A DNA stretch of 64,000 nt from positions 1 to 64,000 of the forward strand of contig JAISBY010000004.1 of assembly GCA_031265955.1 (NCBI GenBank), in the 5' to 3' direction. The notes under the pieces were generated by a model. The model did no database searches. It was given only the letters and a program-made list of their open reading frames with translations, and was not told where the DNA came from. The translations under genes were made by a program, and so were the position numbers. This DNA is from Mycoplasmataceae bacterium (GTDB lineage Bacteria > Bacillota_I > Bacilli_A > Mycoplasmatales > Mycoplasmoidaceae). Numbering within the stretch: position 1 is the stretch's first letter; each line of letters opens with the position of its first letter. Of the stretch, positions 44,427 through 55,867 are shown one piece after another.

Positions 44427-45026
44427 CTAGTATTTAGTTTTATTTTTAATAGCGAATTTCAGTGTCATATTATCAGCATAATCAAGTGCTGAATTAATTG
44501 GTAAACCGAGTGCTAAACGATAAACATTTGCGTTAGTCAATTCGTTAATTATCTTTTTTACAAAAACAGCTGTCGCTTCACCATTGATAGTTCAATTAGT
44601 CGCCAATATAATCTCATCAAAACTATGCGACTTTAACCAATTCATTAATTTTCTAATGGAATTGGAATCAATGTTAGTCTTGCTTTTAACATCAATTTCA
44701 CCTTGTAACACATAATATAAACCAACATATGAACCAGTTTCTTCAATTTTTTGTAAGTCTTCAATTGAAGAAACAATACAAAGTTTATCTTGTTCTCTTG
44801 ACTTGTTTAAACAAATATCACAAAATTCACCATCGGCAAAATTGTTACATTGTTTACAAAAATGGATCTTTTCATGACTTTCGTTAATACGTTCTATGAA
44901 ATCCTTAATAAATTTATCATCTTTTAAAATCAAAAAATAAGCGATACGTTCTGCTTGTTTGTTGCCAATTCCAGGCAATGATTTTAAGGCATCAACTAAA
45001 TATTCAAAACTAATTGGTTTTTTCAT
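44427..45026 (-). CDS. recR: Recombination protein RecR
   Basis: 199 aa. It loads RecA at gaps with RecF/RecO. LKSLPGIGNKQAERIA is the helix-hairpin-helix. A four-Cys zinc finger (CKQCNNFADGEFCDIC) and a Toprim domain with CIVSSIEDLQKIEETG follow. A TGA Trp in ATNWTINGEATA, where most have ATxxxxEGExTA. The ATG shares a base with the ybaB TAA. Confidence 0.93.
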
Positions 45027-45334
45027 TAAAACATTCCAGGCATTCCGCCTTGTGGCATTGCTGATTGCTGAATAGCTTCACGATCTTCTTTGATTGACTC
45101 ATAAGCTTGATTAATAGCTTCGGAAATCATTTCTTCCATTGTAATTTTATCGTCTGGATCAACTAATGCTGGATTTACTGTTAGTTTAGCAATTTTTCCA
45201 GCACCTGTCATATTCACTATTACTGATCCGTTTTTATAATCAAATTCAAATTCTTTTGATTCAAATTCTTCCAATTTCTTTTGAATTTCTTTTTGCATCT
45301 TTTGTGCTTGTTGCATCATTTGATTAATATTCAT
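45026..45334 (-). CDS. ybaB: YbaB/EbfC nucleoid-associated protein
   Basis: 102 aa. MNINQMMQQAQKMQKEIQKK start and MTGAGKIAKLTVNPALVDP are characteristic; a Gly/Met-rich tail ends it. The pairing ybaB-recR is conserved in bacteria. Divergent from pepF, with 48 nt between them for both promoters. Confidence 0.9.
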   Translation of the reverse strand: MNINQMMQQAQKMQKEIQKKLEEFESKEFEFDYKNGSVIVNMTGAGKIAKLTVNPALVDPDDKITMEEMISEAINQAYESIKEDREAIQQSAMPQGGMPGMF

Positions 45335-45382
45335 AGTCTATCGCTCTAAAAGTTAAAAATTATTATATAAAATTAATTCAAT

Positions 45383-47197
45383 ATGAAAACTGTAAGCAAA
45401 TTAAAATACACTTGAGATCTTGAAACACTATTAAGTGGCAAGAATTTAGAAGTACTCTATCAACGATGAATTAATAAGCAAAAAGAAATAATAAAACTTT
45501 ACGCATCATTTGATTTAAATTTTAATAATTTCAAAAAATGAATATTTTGTGACGAAGAATATGAAGTCCTTTCAAATCGTTTGTTTAATTACATTAGTAA
45601 CAATCATTCGGAAGATCAAAAAGAAGCCAAATGAATTGCATGGCTGCAAAAATTAAATAACGATAGTAGTAATTTCGCTGTTCTTCTTTCAGATTTTTCC
45701 CAAAGAATTATTAAAAATAAAATCAAAATTCAAGAATATTTAAAACAATCTAGTATTGCCGAATATCAAAGAGAATATGATTTAATTTTTAAAACTGAAC
45801 CACATATTCTTCAAGATGGAGAACAAAAAGTATTAACAACTATGGGCATTATCAACGATGGTTTCTCAACTATTTTTACAACGCTTAAGGACACTGAGAT
45901 CAAAATTGATGATGCCATAAGTTCAAAAAATCAAAAGATTGCGCTTAAAACAGTTGCTGATGTTATGAAGAATTTAAAAAATGATGATCGGCAAGTTCGT
46001 AAATCTACATGAGTTAATTTTAATAAAGCTCATCATAATTATGAAAATACCTTTACGCAAACTCTTTATTACAATTATTTAATGTTAAACACCTCTAGCA
46101 GATTACATAAATTTAAAGATTATGTTGACGCTACAGCCTTTGCAGATGAAATTGATTCATCACTAATTACTAATCTTTATAAAAATGCAGAAATTTTTAA
46201 AACTAGTTGCCAACAATACAATAAAGTTTATGCTACATTTCTTAAGAAGAAATTACATCTCAAATCATTAGAACCTTGAGACAAAAATTTAACCATTGCC
46301 AAAAATGATGTGAAATTTTCAATCGAGCAAACGAAGGATATTATTTTAAAGGCTTTTCAACCATTAGGAAATGAGTATATTGACATTGTTAAGAAAGCCT
46401 TTTCTGAGAGATGAATATCTTGATTATCTAAACCTGGTAAGCAGCAAGGAGCATATTCAATTGGCGGAACCAAAGGTTTATCTAAATATTACATTTCGAT
46501 GAATTTTGAAAATAGCATTCGTTCAGTATCGACTATTGCCCATGAACTAGGACATTCACTTAATTCTTACTATATTGGTAAAAAACAGAAAGTTTACCAA
46601 GGTGTTTCTATTTTTTATGCTGAAATTCCTTCGATTGTCAATGAAATGCTACTTTTCTATTATTTGCTTGATAAGTATTCAAATAATGAAGAATTTACAA
46701 AATTGGTATTGGACGAATTAATTTCAAATTCCTTTTCAACTATTAGTAGACAAATTGTTTTCAGCAATACGGAATATGTCTTAAACCAACATATCAATAA
46801 CTCTCAGCCGTTTACCAAAGAAAATATTAAAAAAGTTTATTATGAAATGCTTGATAAATATTGTGGAATAGAAAAAGAAATGGCTAGCAAGCTAAAGAAA
46901 GAACCATATTCTTATTCGCTTTCTACAATTTTAAGAATTCCACATTTCTATGCTGGTAACTTTTATGTATACAAATACGCCATCGGACAAATCGTAGCAA
47001 CTCTAGTAGCTGATAAACTTTACCATGGTGATAAACAAATGTTAAAAAAATATTTTACATTTTTATCTAGTGGTTCTTCACTTTCGCCAATGGATACAAT
47101 TAAATTGCTTGGTATTGACCTGAAGGATCCGAAAATTTATTTGCAAGTTAAAAAAGTTATTGATAGATGAATTAAACAATTAAGTAATCTTAAATAA
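45383..47197 (+). CDS. pepF: Oligoendopeptidase F
   Basis: 604 aa, M3 family zinc peptidase. It cuts short cytoplasmic oligopeptides. HExxH site STIAHELGHSLNSYY with the downstream Glu in FYAEIPSIVNEMLL. Many TGA Trp codons break it in the standard code. The N-terminal 200 residues are helical. Its stop is 2 nt from the convergent pepP stop. Confidence 0.93.
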
Positions 47198-47199
47198 TT

Positions 47200-48243
47200 T
47201 TATTTTGGCGATTTGTTTGTCAAAACCCGGCAACCTGTTTCTGTTAATAGAACGGTGTCTTCAACACGGACTCCGCCTATTGATGAGTCGTAGATACCAG
47301 GTTCAATAGTAATAATGCTATTAGATTGTAGACGCTTATTGTAAATTTTATTAACACGTGGATTTTCGTGAATTAATAATCCAGCACCGTGGCCTATACC
47401 ATGAGGGATATCATAACCGTCTCAATGTTTCTTGATGTAATTACGACAAGCAGCATCCAATTCCGTTCCTAATATATTGGCTTTAGCTTTCTTAATTCCT
47501 TCTTTATTAGCATTTAAAACAACTTGATACATTTCTTGCATTCGTGTTGGCAGTTTTCCAATTGATCAAACTCTAGTGATGTCAGAACAGTATTCTTCAT
47601 AAACGCATCCAGCATCCACTAAAATAATTTCATTTTTCTTCAATTTTCGATTTGATGGAACACCGTGAATATCTGCAGCATTTTCTCCAAAACCAACGAT
47701 TGTAGGAAATGATAAACCTGTAGCGCCTTTTTTCATTACAAAGTGATAAAGCTCTTTCGCTACTTCTATTTCACTAACACCAATTTTGGCCCATTTTCTT
47801 AAATGTTCTATAGCAGCACAAATAATATCTGCAGCCTTTTGCATTTTTTCAATTTCATCTGTCGTTTTGACTAATCTTAAATCATTTGCATCAATAGGAA
47901 TCAATTTAGTTCTCAATGGTTTAACAAAAGTGTTGTACTCGTCAAACGTAATAAAATTTGATTCAAATAGAGTTTTTTTTATGTTTTGTGCTTTACAAAA
48001 ATTTAATCACGAACTAGCATCTTTGTATAAATGCGTTTCAATATTTGGATTATTCTTTCTTAAATTAGCAATGTCTCTTTCATCAACAAAAACGTGAACT
48101 TTATTATCTTTGTAAAGAACTAAAGCAAAATCAGCAACATTGTTTTTTATTAATCACTTACGGTTAACAGTTGCGACAGAAATTAAACTATCGGCCTTAT
48201 TCCGTTTAATTAAATCAAAAACTTGCTTAATTTTTTGATCCAT
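47200..48243 (-). CDS. pepP: Xaa-Pro aminopeptidase (M24)
   Basis: 347 aa. It removes N-terminal residues before proline. Metal-ligand motifs are LVDAGCVYEEYCSDITRV, HGIGHGAGLLIHE and TIEPGIY. The N-terminal creatinase-like domain is about 125 aa. Its ATG shares a base with the rpmG stop. Confidence 0.92.
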
Positions 48244-48404
48244 TATTTGGCTTTAGTCTCTTTATGCAGAGTAACCTTACGACACTTCTTACAATATTTC
48301 TTAAGTTCTAATTTTTCTGGAACAGATTTAGTATTTCGTTTAGTTAAATAATTAATGTTATGACAAACAGTACATTCTAATCTAACTTGTCTTTTTACAG
48401 CCAT
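48243..48404 (-). CDS. rpmG: 50S ribosomal protein L33
   Basis: 53 aa. [20 protein letters not shown] and KKYCKKCRK give the zinc-binding four-Cys form. GGAG ribosome site. Precedes pepP with a TAATG overlap. Confidence 0.92.
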   Translation of the reverse strand: MAVKRQVRLECTVCHNINYLTKRNTKSVPEKLELKKYCKKCRKVTLHKETKAK

Positions 48405-48455
48405 TGATTGCTCCTTCAAATTTAATTTTTGAGTATTGGATTATACACGATTAAA

Positions 48456-49673
48456 TTATATTTTTACTTTCCCCAATAACCAGTCAATAATATTAATTAT
48501 CTCGATACCATTATCATCAACATAACTTTCTCCTTCGCACACTATGACTATTTTCCTATTATTGTCGTTAATTGATATAAGATTGCCTATTTCTCTGTTT
48601 TTTATTTTTTCAGTGTCAAGATTTTTGGCAACTTGGATATATGTTTTTTTATGATCTTTGATTATCAAAAAATCTATTTCTTTTTCATTGCGCAATTTTA
48701 GGGAATACACTTCATAATTGTTTCTCAATAATTCTAAAAATGCGATGTTTTCTAATAGCTTTCCCTCGTTTTTAAAATTCGTATTAACATTTTTTATTCC
48801 AGTATCAACACAATAATATTTTGACGAAGTGTTTAGAACCCTTTTACCTTTCAGGTCGTAATATGGGTTTTTATAAATTATTAAACTATCCATCATCCAT
48901 TTTTGATAGTTGTCCAAAGTCGGCCTTGTGATTTCTCCAATTTTATTGGATATTAGGTAATTATGAATACTAATTGTAGAGGTAACATTACCGTTATTGT
49001 CAAAAATGAATTGTGCTATTCTTTTAAATTCAGAAACATTTTTAATTTTATGTCTAGTTCTAACATCTTTATCTATAACATCATCAAGAATTTTGTTTAA
49101 TCTATTTTTGATTAATGATGTATTGTTAATTATTTCTAACAATATTGGCATACCGCCGTATTTCAAATAGTGTTCAAAAATTTCGTTATCTGTATTTCTC
49201 TTTTTATCGTATTTTAAATTTTTTCTCAAAAAATCATGAATTTCACTAAAAGAAAGTGGCAAAACATGAATTTCAACATTTCTACCAGTAAAAAGGGTCG
49301 CCAATTCCGCACTAAACATTTTCGAATTTGATCCGGTAATAACGATGTCAAATTTTAAAGTTTTATGCTCAAAAAGACTTATAACACATTTCTCAAATTC
49401 ATTAATTTCTTGGATCTCATCCAAAAATATGTAATTTATTACATTTATTTTGCTTTGAGCAATGATTTTCTTATAAAGTTCTTTGTACGTTAATTCTTGT
49501 AATTCAATATCATTGAAATCATAATATATGATGTTTTTTTGTTTTAGAGTATTCATATATTGATTTAGAATAGTTGACTTACCACTTCTTCTAATACCTG
49601 TAATCACTTTGATTACATGTTTATTTTTTCATGTAGTTAATCACTCTATATATTTTGTTCTTTTAATAAGCAT
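48456..49673 (-). CDS. AAA_14/DUF4143-type ATPase
   Basis: 405 aa. The start is extended to ATG 49673 across TGA Trp codons (MLIKRTKYIEWLTTWKN). Walker A is GIRRSGKST near residue 26, Walker B IFLDEIQEI, and ITGSNSKMF is sensor-like. The DUF4143 C-terminal half ends in a nuclease-like EIDFLI...YIQVAKN segment. Family members are common in mobile or defence-prone regions; role unknown. TATAAT lies 7 nt before the ATG, so leaderless. Tail -35 may be TGTCAA. Confidence 0.85.
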
Positions 49674-49748
49674 ACTAGCATTATATGTGTATTTTACAAT
49701 TTTGACATAAATGTAGTTTTTGTAAAGTTAGTTCTAATATAAAATTAA

Positions 49749-51275
49749 TTAAGAAGTTGCTTTTACCCTATCACTTTGTTTCATAAATGCTAACTTTGAA
49801 ACTTTATTAACATCAAGTTTTAAAACTTTAGCAAGGTTAGAACCATACTCTTTATCAGCTTTGTAGAATAAAGCGGTTTGACGATATTGAATGTTTTGCT
49901 TAGCATTACCTAAATGTCCAGCAATATTATTTATTAAATGTTCTTTTTCTGCTGATGTAAGAACACGTCTTCAAAATTCACCAGTTTGATAAAAGTCAAT
50001 ATCTTCTAACGGTTGAATACGCTTAGCTAAAGTTCCATCAATATTCAAAACAGGCATTGCCACTTCAGGAATCGGATATGGTTCACCAGGCACGCTATTA
50101 GGAAAGTAATTTACTTTCGCAGTGCTATTGTTATTGATTGTATGTAAACCATCTCTTTGGTAGTTATGAATTGGCACTCGAGGTCTGTTTATTGGAATTT
50201 CGGTATTATTAACACCTAGACGATATCTTTGAGCATCACGATAAGCAAATAAACGTCCTTGCAATAATTTATCAGGGCTAAAAGCAATACCAGATACTAA
50301 ATTGGTTGGTGCAAATGCTACTTGTTCTACTTCCGCAAAATAATTTTCGGGATTACGATTTAAAGTAATCTTACCAATTTCAATTAGTGGAAAGTCTTTG
50401 TGAAATCATACTTTTGTAACATCAAATGGATCGAACTTATAATTTAATGCTTGTTGTTTGTTCATAATTTGTACGCAAAATTTTCATGATGGGTATTTTC
50501 TATTTTTAATTGCTTCAAATAAATCACGTGTTGCATGATCTGGATCTTTGCCCTTCATAATAGTAGCTTCTTGATCAGTCATTGTTTCATTACCTTGGTC
50601 ACTAATGAAATGGTATTTAACTCAAACATAATCTTTGTGTTTGTTGTATCACATATAAGCATGGCTACTAAATCCATCCATGTGACGGTAATTTTTAGGA
50701 GTACCACGATCACTAAATAAAAATGAAACTTGGTGGATAGATTCAGGTGTTAAAGATAAAAAATCCCAAAACATATCGGCATCAGGCATTCCGGTTTGTG
50801 GATCCCTCTTTTGTGTGTGTACAAAATCAGGAAATTTAGCAGCATCTCTAATAAAGAAAATAGGAGTATTATTCCCTACTAAATCATAGTTTCCAGTCTT
50901 AGTATAAAATTTAATAGCAAATCCCCTTGGATCACGGGCAGCGTCAGCTGATCCTCTTTCGCCACCGACGGTAGAAAAGCGAATAAACAATGGTGTCTTT
51001 TTACCTTTAGTATTAAATAAATCAGCAGAGGTATATTCACTCATGTCTTTTGTTAGTACGAACTCACCGTAAGCACCCGCTCCTTTAGCATGTACTACCC
51101 TTTCTGGAATTCTTTCACGAGTAAAATGTGCTAATTTCTCAATTAAATTAACATCACCTAAAGCCGTGATTTCACCGCGTTTACCTGTTTTACCAATAGT
51201 TAATGATGTGTTGTCTTCGCTAATTGGTGCGCCTGTAGCACTAGTTAATATTTTCTTGGTCTTCTTTTGTTTCAT
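49749..51275 (-). CDS. Heme catalase
   Basis: 508 aa, small-subunit clade of monofunctional catalases. It breaks H2O2 into water and O2. The catalytic His62 ([15 protein letters not shown]), the distal Asn in [11 protein letters not shown], and the heme-ligand Tyr345 in [14 protein letters not shown] are all present. RBS CTAGGAGAA, -10 TATAAT at 51300-51305. No heme synthesis genes are visible, so heme must be taken up. Trp is coded as both TGA and TGG, so it has adapted to this code. Most mycoplasmas lack catalase; lateral gain is likely. It lies next to the SUF operon. Confidence 0.93.
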
Positions 51276-51299
51276 ATGTTCTCCTAGATATAGTGATTA

Positions 51300-51305
51300 C
51301 ATTAT
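51300..51305 (-). promoter_or_regulatory. -10 box of catalase
   Basis: TATAAT on the minus strand, 24 nt before the ATG, with AGGAGA in between. I see no clear PerR or Fur box in the 91-nt region. Confidence 0.5.
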
Positions 51306-51366
51306 AGATGCTTACTTATAAAGTCTTATGAAACAAATTGATTTTATCTTGTAAATATTACAGCAA

Positions 51367-52755
51367 TTATTCAGTGCCTAAATCAAGCTTTAATAAACGG
51401 TTAAGTTCAACAGCATATTCCATTGGTAATTCTTCCACAAAAGGTTCCACGAAGCCTAGAACTAATAAATGTCTCGCATTTACTTTGTTAATTGAACGAG
51501 AATTCAAATAAAACATTTTCTCTTTATCCAAGTCCGTTACTTTTGCCTCATGTTTTAAAAATGAAGTATGGTTACTAATAATTTCAGTAGGAATTGTGTC
51601 GGTTTTACTAATCTTATCTAAAATTAAAGTATCGCATTGGACATCGGCGTAGCTATTAGAAGCACTTTTAGTGATGTTAACTAATCCCCGATAAGTGGCA
51701 TTACCGCCATTGTGGGCAATAGATTTGGAAATAATTTGACTGCGAGTATTCTTACCAATGTGAATCATTTTAGCACCAGCATCCTGAATTACATCTTTAT
51801 GAGCAATGGCAATCGAAATACATTTAGCCGATGAATTATCGCCTTTGAGAATTGTTGCGGGATATTTCATATTTAGTTTGCTACCTAAATTACCATCAAT
51901 TCATTCCATCGTAGCATTTTCTTCACAAATACAACGTTTGGTTACTAAATTCAAAACATTATCTGATCAATTTTGAATAGTGGAATAGCGAGCTTTGGCA
52001 TTTTTAGCAAGGAATACTTCCACAACCGCTGCGTGTAAATTATTTTTATCATAAATTGGAGCAGTGCAACCTTCAGTGTAATGAACTTTCGCACTTTCAT
52101 CAACGATAATTAATGTTCTTTCAAACTGTCCTACTGATTTCGTATTGATTCTAAAGTAAGCTTGTAATGGTTTGGAAAGTTGGACGCCTTTGGGAACATA
52201 AATAAAAGAGCCACCAGATCAAACTGCTGTATTCAAAGCAGCATATTTATTGTCGATATATGGTACAAGTTTACCAAAATATTTTTTTACTAATTCTGGA
52301 TGCTCCTTTATCGCAGTTTCAATATTAGTAAAAATGACTTTCTTATCTTTTAGTTCTTGAATTACTTGATGATAAATTGATTCTGAATCATATTGGTTAT
52401 TAGCACCTGATAAAAATTTAGCATCAGCTTCATGCACGTTAAGTTTTTTAAATGTATCTTTGATTTTTTCTGGAATCTCGCTTCATTTCGGATTAGTTTT
52501 AACAGAAGAAGCATAATAAATATAGTCATCAAAATTTATAAACTCTAGCTTTGGCCCTCATTTAGGATTTTTCAACTTTAAAAATGCACGGTATGCTTTT
52601 AGTCTTATGTTCAACATTCATTTAGGTTCATCTTTGATGACTGATATTTTTTTAATAACATCAACAGATAAACCTTTCTTTAACGATACAATTGAAGTAT
52701 TGATATCACTAAATCCATATTCGTACTCTTTTTGATTAATAACTTTATTTTTCAT
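51367..52755 (-). CDS. sufB: Fe-S cluster assembly protein SufB
   Basis: 462 aa, full length. It is the scaffold subunit of Suf[42 protein letters not shown] and [18 protein letters not shown] match the family; the C-terminal KMFYLNSRS and [11 protein letters not shown] close it. Start overlaps the sufU end by 11 nt. TGA Trp repeated. Last gene of the SUF operon. Confidence 0.95.
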
Positions 52756-53188
52756 TCTTGCTTAAAGCCTCTTGAATCGCTTGAATTCCAACTTTACCAC
52801 ATTTAATGCGATTGAGCTGTTTGTTTAAATTTTCAAATACATATAGCTCACCTAATTGTTTCTTATTGTATTTTTGGCCGTCAATCATCGCTAAATAATT
52901 ATTAATTAATTCGTTAGCATTTTTAATAGACTTATTCCTAATAAGGTTAGCCATGATATCGGTCGAAGATGTCGCAATAGCGCAACCAATCCCAGAAAAC
53001 TTAACATCTTTAATTTTATTATTTGTGGTTAATACGTAAGCAGTTAAATTGTCAATGCACGACGGTGAATCACGATTGGCTTTTTTATAATTTTTGATTA
53101 CTTTGTTGTTTTCGTCAATTTTAGTAGTTGGATTTTCGTAGTGATCTAAAATAATTTCGCGACGAATGTCAAGCTGGTTAGATGACAT
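52745..53188 (-). CDS. sufU: SufU, zinc-dependent sulfurtransferase
   Basis: 147 aa. It accepts sulfur from SufS. Zinc ligands are visible: SPSCID (Cys, Asp), SGIGCAIATSS (Cys) and RIKCGKVG (Cys). Start at ATG 53188 inside the sufS end (11-nt overlap); an earlier TTG at 53194 is possible. Confidence 0.9.
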   Translation of the reverse strand: MSSNQLDIRREIILDHYENPTTKIDENNKVIKNYKKANRDSPSCIDNLTAYVLTTNNKIKDVKFSGIGCAIATSSTDIMANLIRNKSIKNANELINNYLAMIDGQKYNKKQLGELYVFENLNKQLNRIKCGKVGIQAIQEALSKNEK

Positions 53189-54395
53189 AATCAATGATGT
53201 CTCCTTTTTTAATGTTTTTTAATGTTTTAATTAAAGTATCAACATCATTTTTATCATTATAAAAATAAAATGAAGCTCGAATTACTCCAGGTTCATTAAT
53301 AATATACGACGCCAATTTAGCACACGATAAACCGCTACGAACAATAATTTTTTTATGTCCAAGATAATTGGCAATGTCGTGTGAATTAAAACCTTTAACG
53401 TTAAAAGCAACAATTGGATAAATCGCTTTAGGATTAATTAATTCCACATTTTTTAATTTATTAAATTCCTGATTAATATATTTTTTTAACATTAATTCGT
53501 GTCGGTGAATTTTATCTCAACCATAAGCATTTAAATAATCAATTGCTGCACCTCAACTAACAATTCCAGCAGTATGTGGTGAACCGCCCTCAAATTTGTC
53601 TGGTCCACTAGCAAATGTGTAACTATTACATTCAACATTGTTGTTCATGCCACCACCAAAACGAATTGGATTAATCATATTAAAATATTTTTCTTTCATG
53701 TAGAGCATCCCAATTCCAGTACCAGCACACATTTTATGAGCGCTTGCTACTAAAAAATCAACATTAGCCTTTTTAACATCAATTAATTTATGTGGCAACA
53801 TTTGGGTAGCGTCACACACCACAAATAAATTGAGATTGTGTTTTTTTACTCCTGCACCAATAATATTTGCATTTAATTCATAACCTAACAAATTTGAAAT
53901 GTTGGCGTAAGCAATAATTTTAGTTTTTTTGGTAATACTTTGAATGATATCTTGCTCAGACGGAACATGATTAGGTTTACCAGCAAATATGATTTTACAT
54001 TTTTTTGCTTTAGCAAGTTCCATTCACGGCAATAGATTACTAGTGTGTTCACCATAAGTTAAAATAATTTCATCATCTTTTTTAAGATAAGGTTCAAGAC
54101 CGCGAGATACTAAATTTAAACTTTCAGTTGCACCACTGGTAAATATAACTTCTTGTTTTTTTGCATTTATTAATTTAGCTAGTTTATCTCTGGTTTGATC
54201 AATCATCGTTAATGCATGATAAGTTAAACTTGAATCGCTATTATGAGGGTTAGATGATCACTTCTCGTAGAAGTTAACAATGGCATCAATGACATATTTA
54301 GGCTTTAATGAAGTGGCCGAATTATCTAAATATGTTCATCCTTTGTTCTTTTGAAATCATGGAAAATCTAATTTGATTTTTTTGTTTATTTTCAT
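53178..54395 (-). CDS. sufS: Cysteine desulfurase SufS
   Basis: 405 aa PLP enzyme that takes sulfur from cysteine. The PLP Lys is in VASAHKMCAGTGIG and the active Cys in RSGLSCAKL. Group II pattern with HTSNLLPWMELAK. It contains several TGA Trp. ATG at 54395 lies 10 nt downstream of the sufD stop. Confidence 0.95.
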
Positions 54396-54405
54396 TAATT
54401 CATCC

Positions 54406-55020
54406 TTAGATCATCTTCTTCAAAGTTTTAGTCACTTTATTATATAAATTGGAATTTGATTCAGTTGTTTTTAGTCCGGAAAACATCCCGTTTAAAATTG
54501 TCAATATAGCTTTTGTTTTAGATATGCCACGACTCATTAAATAGAATAGCTGCTCAGGGTTAACATTACCGATATTAACAGCGTGAGATGCCTTAATAAC
54601 ATTTGTATCAATCAACATTGACGGCGTAACATCAATGTTTGATGTTTCGTCAAAAAGAATGCCATCAACTGTTTGATTTTGTTCGATATTAACGGTGTTC
54701 TTCTCGGCAATATTGACTAAATTCAATTTTATATTCCCGTAATTAGAAGCAATAGCTTTTACCATAGTATTGGACACAGAATTTGAAGAGTGAATAATTT
54801 TAATATCAATATTTTTAGTATATTTTTCATCCAAAATATAAATATTTAAATTACATTCGGAGTAATTTTTTATCAATATTTTCATCGTAACTTTGGTATT
54901 ATTTGGAGAAATATCAATAATGTCAAGTTTTAGACTACTATTTTCTTCAACTACATAAGTCTTATTAACACCTTTTGCAATCAAATGGGTTACTGATTTT
55001 GGAATTATTGTTTGTGACAT
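54406..55020 (-). CDS. sufD: SufD, N-terminally shortened
   Basis: 204 aa, about half the 430 aa usual for SufD. The C-terminal signature KASHAVNIGNVNPEQLFYLM and SRGISKTKAILTILNGMF is intact, and a beta-rich middle (NLNIYILDEKYTKNIDI) precedes it. The N-terminal helical domain and half of the helix region are absent, and there is no room upstream because sufC overlaps the start by 16 nt. The frame is open and the start is clear, so it looks like a genuine compact SufD. Confidence 0.85.
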   Translation of the reverse strand: MSQTIIPKSVTHLIAKGVNKTYVVEENSSLKLDIIDISPNNTKVTMKILIKNYSECNLNIYILDEKYTKNIDIKIIHSSNSVSNTMVKAIASNYGNIKLNLVNIAEKNTVNIEQNQTVDGILFDETSNIDVTPSMLIDTNVIKASHAVNIGNVNPEQLFYLMSRGISKTKAILTILNGMFSGLKTTESNSNLYNKVTKTLKKMI

Positions 55021-55793
55021 GTTAAATATGGGTCGGTAATTTCAAAATCAGAGTCATTTTGATTCTTTGGAGCGTATTGTTTATAGCCATTTTTTTCTAT
55101 TTCCTTAATTAGAGAAATATTACCAATTTTTACTATTTCTCCATTTATCATAATCAATACTTTTGTAGGCTTAACTTGATGCAAAAACTCAAGATGGTGA
55201 GAAACGATAAAAGTAATCCGATTTTTACGATCCTTATTAATAAAACTGGCAATCAATTTAGTTGCATCAAAGTCTAAACCTGAGTCGATTTCATCCAATA
55301 AAATTAGACTTGGATTGAATAATTGAGATTGTAACATTTCGTTTTTCTTCTTCTGCCCGCCCGAAAAACCTACATTTACATTTCTAGTTAAGATTTCACT
55401 AGGTAAATCTAATTTTTCTAATAGTTCGTTAATTTTTGAATAAAGTTGATAAAAACCAATTTTATTTTCAGTATTTTCATTAGCAATAATCTTAAAAAAC
55501 TCTAATGTCTGAATCCCTTCTAACTCAATTGGGTTTTGGGTTGCGTAAAAAATTCCTAATTTAGCGATTTTGTCGGTCGGTAAATTAGTAATTTCTTGGC
55601 TATTAAACTCAATGCTACCACTAGTATTGATGCTAAAATGATGCATTATTGCCTTCAATAAAGTAGATTTCCCAGTTCCGTTAGGCCCTAAAATGGCAAT
55701 GACATCATTTTGTTTAGCGGTTAGAGAAATATTCCTTAAAATCTGTTTCTTGCCAAAGGATGCATTAAATCTAGTAATTTGTAAAGTTTTCAT
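55005..55793 (-). CDS. sufC: SufC ATPase
   Basis: 262 aa ABC-type ATPase of SufBCD. Walker A GPNGTGKSTLLKAI, signature FSGGQKKKNEMLQ, Walker B LILLDEIDSGLD. Start ATG 55793; TTG 55799 is an alternative. -10 TATAAA on the minus strand (55802-55807) leaves a leader of only 8 nt. First gene of sufCDSUB. Confidence 0.95.
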   Translation of the reverse strand: MKTLQITRFNASFGKKQILRNISLTAKQNDVIAILGPNGTGKSTLLKAIMHHFSINTSGSIEFNSQEITNLPTDKIAKLGIFYATQNPIELEGIQTLEFFKIIANENTENKIGFYQLYSKINELLEKLDLPSEILTRNVNVGFSGGQKKKNEMLQSQLFNPSLILLDEIDSGLDFDATKLIASFINKDRKNRITFIVSHHLEFLHQVKPTKVLIMINGEIVKIGNISLIKEIEKNGYKQYAPKNQNDSDFEITDPYLTCHKQ

Positions 55794-55801
55794 AGTCAAA
55801 T

Positions 55802-55807
55802 TTTATA
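55802..55807 (-). promoter_or_regulatory. -10 box of the SUF operon
   Basis: TATAAA on the minus strand ends 8 nt before ATG 55793. No ribosome site fits, so leaderless. Confidence 0.5.
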
Positions 55808-55867
55808 CCAATAGTAATTCGTAATTATATATAATATGCGTCCATTTTTATATTAGGTAGGTAAAAA

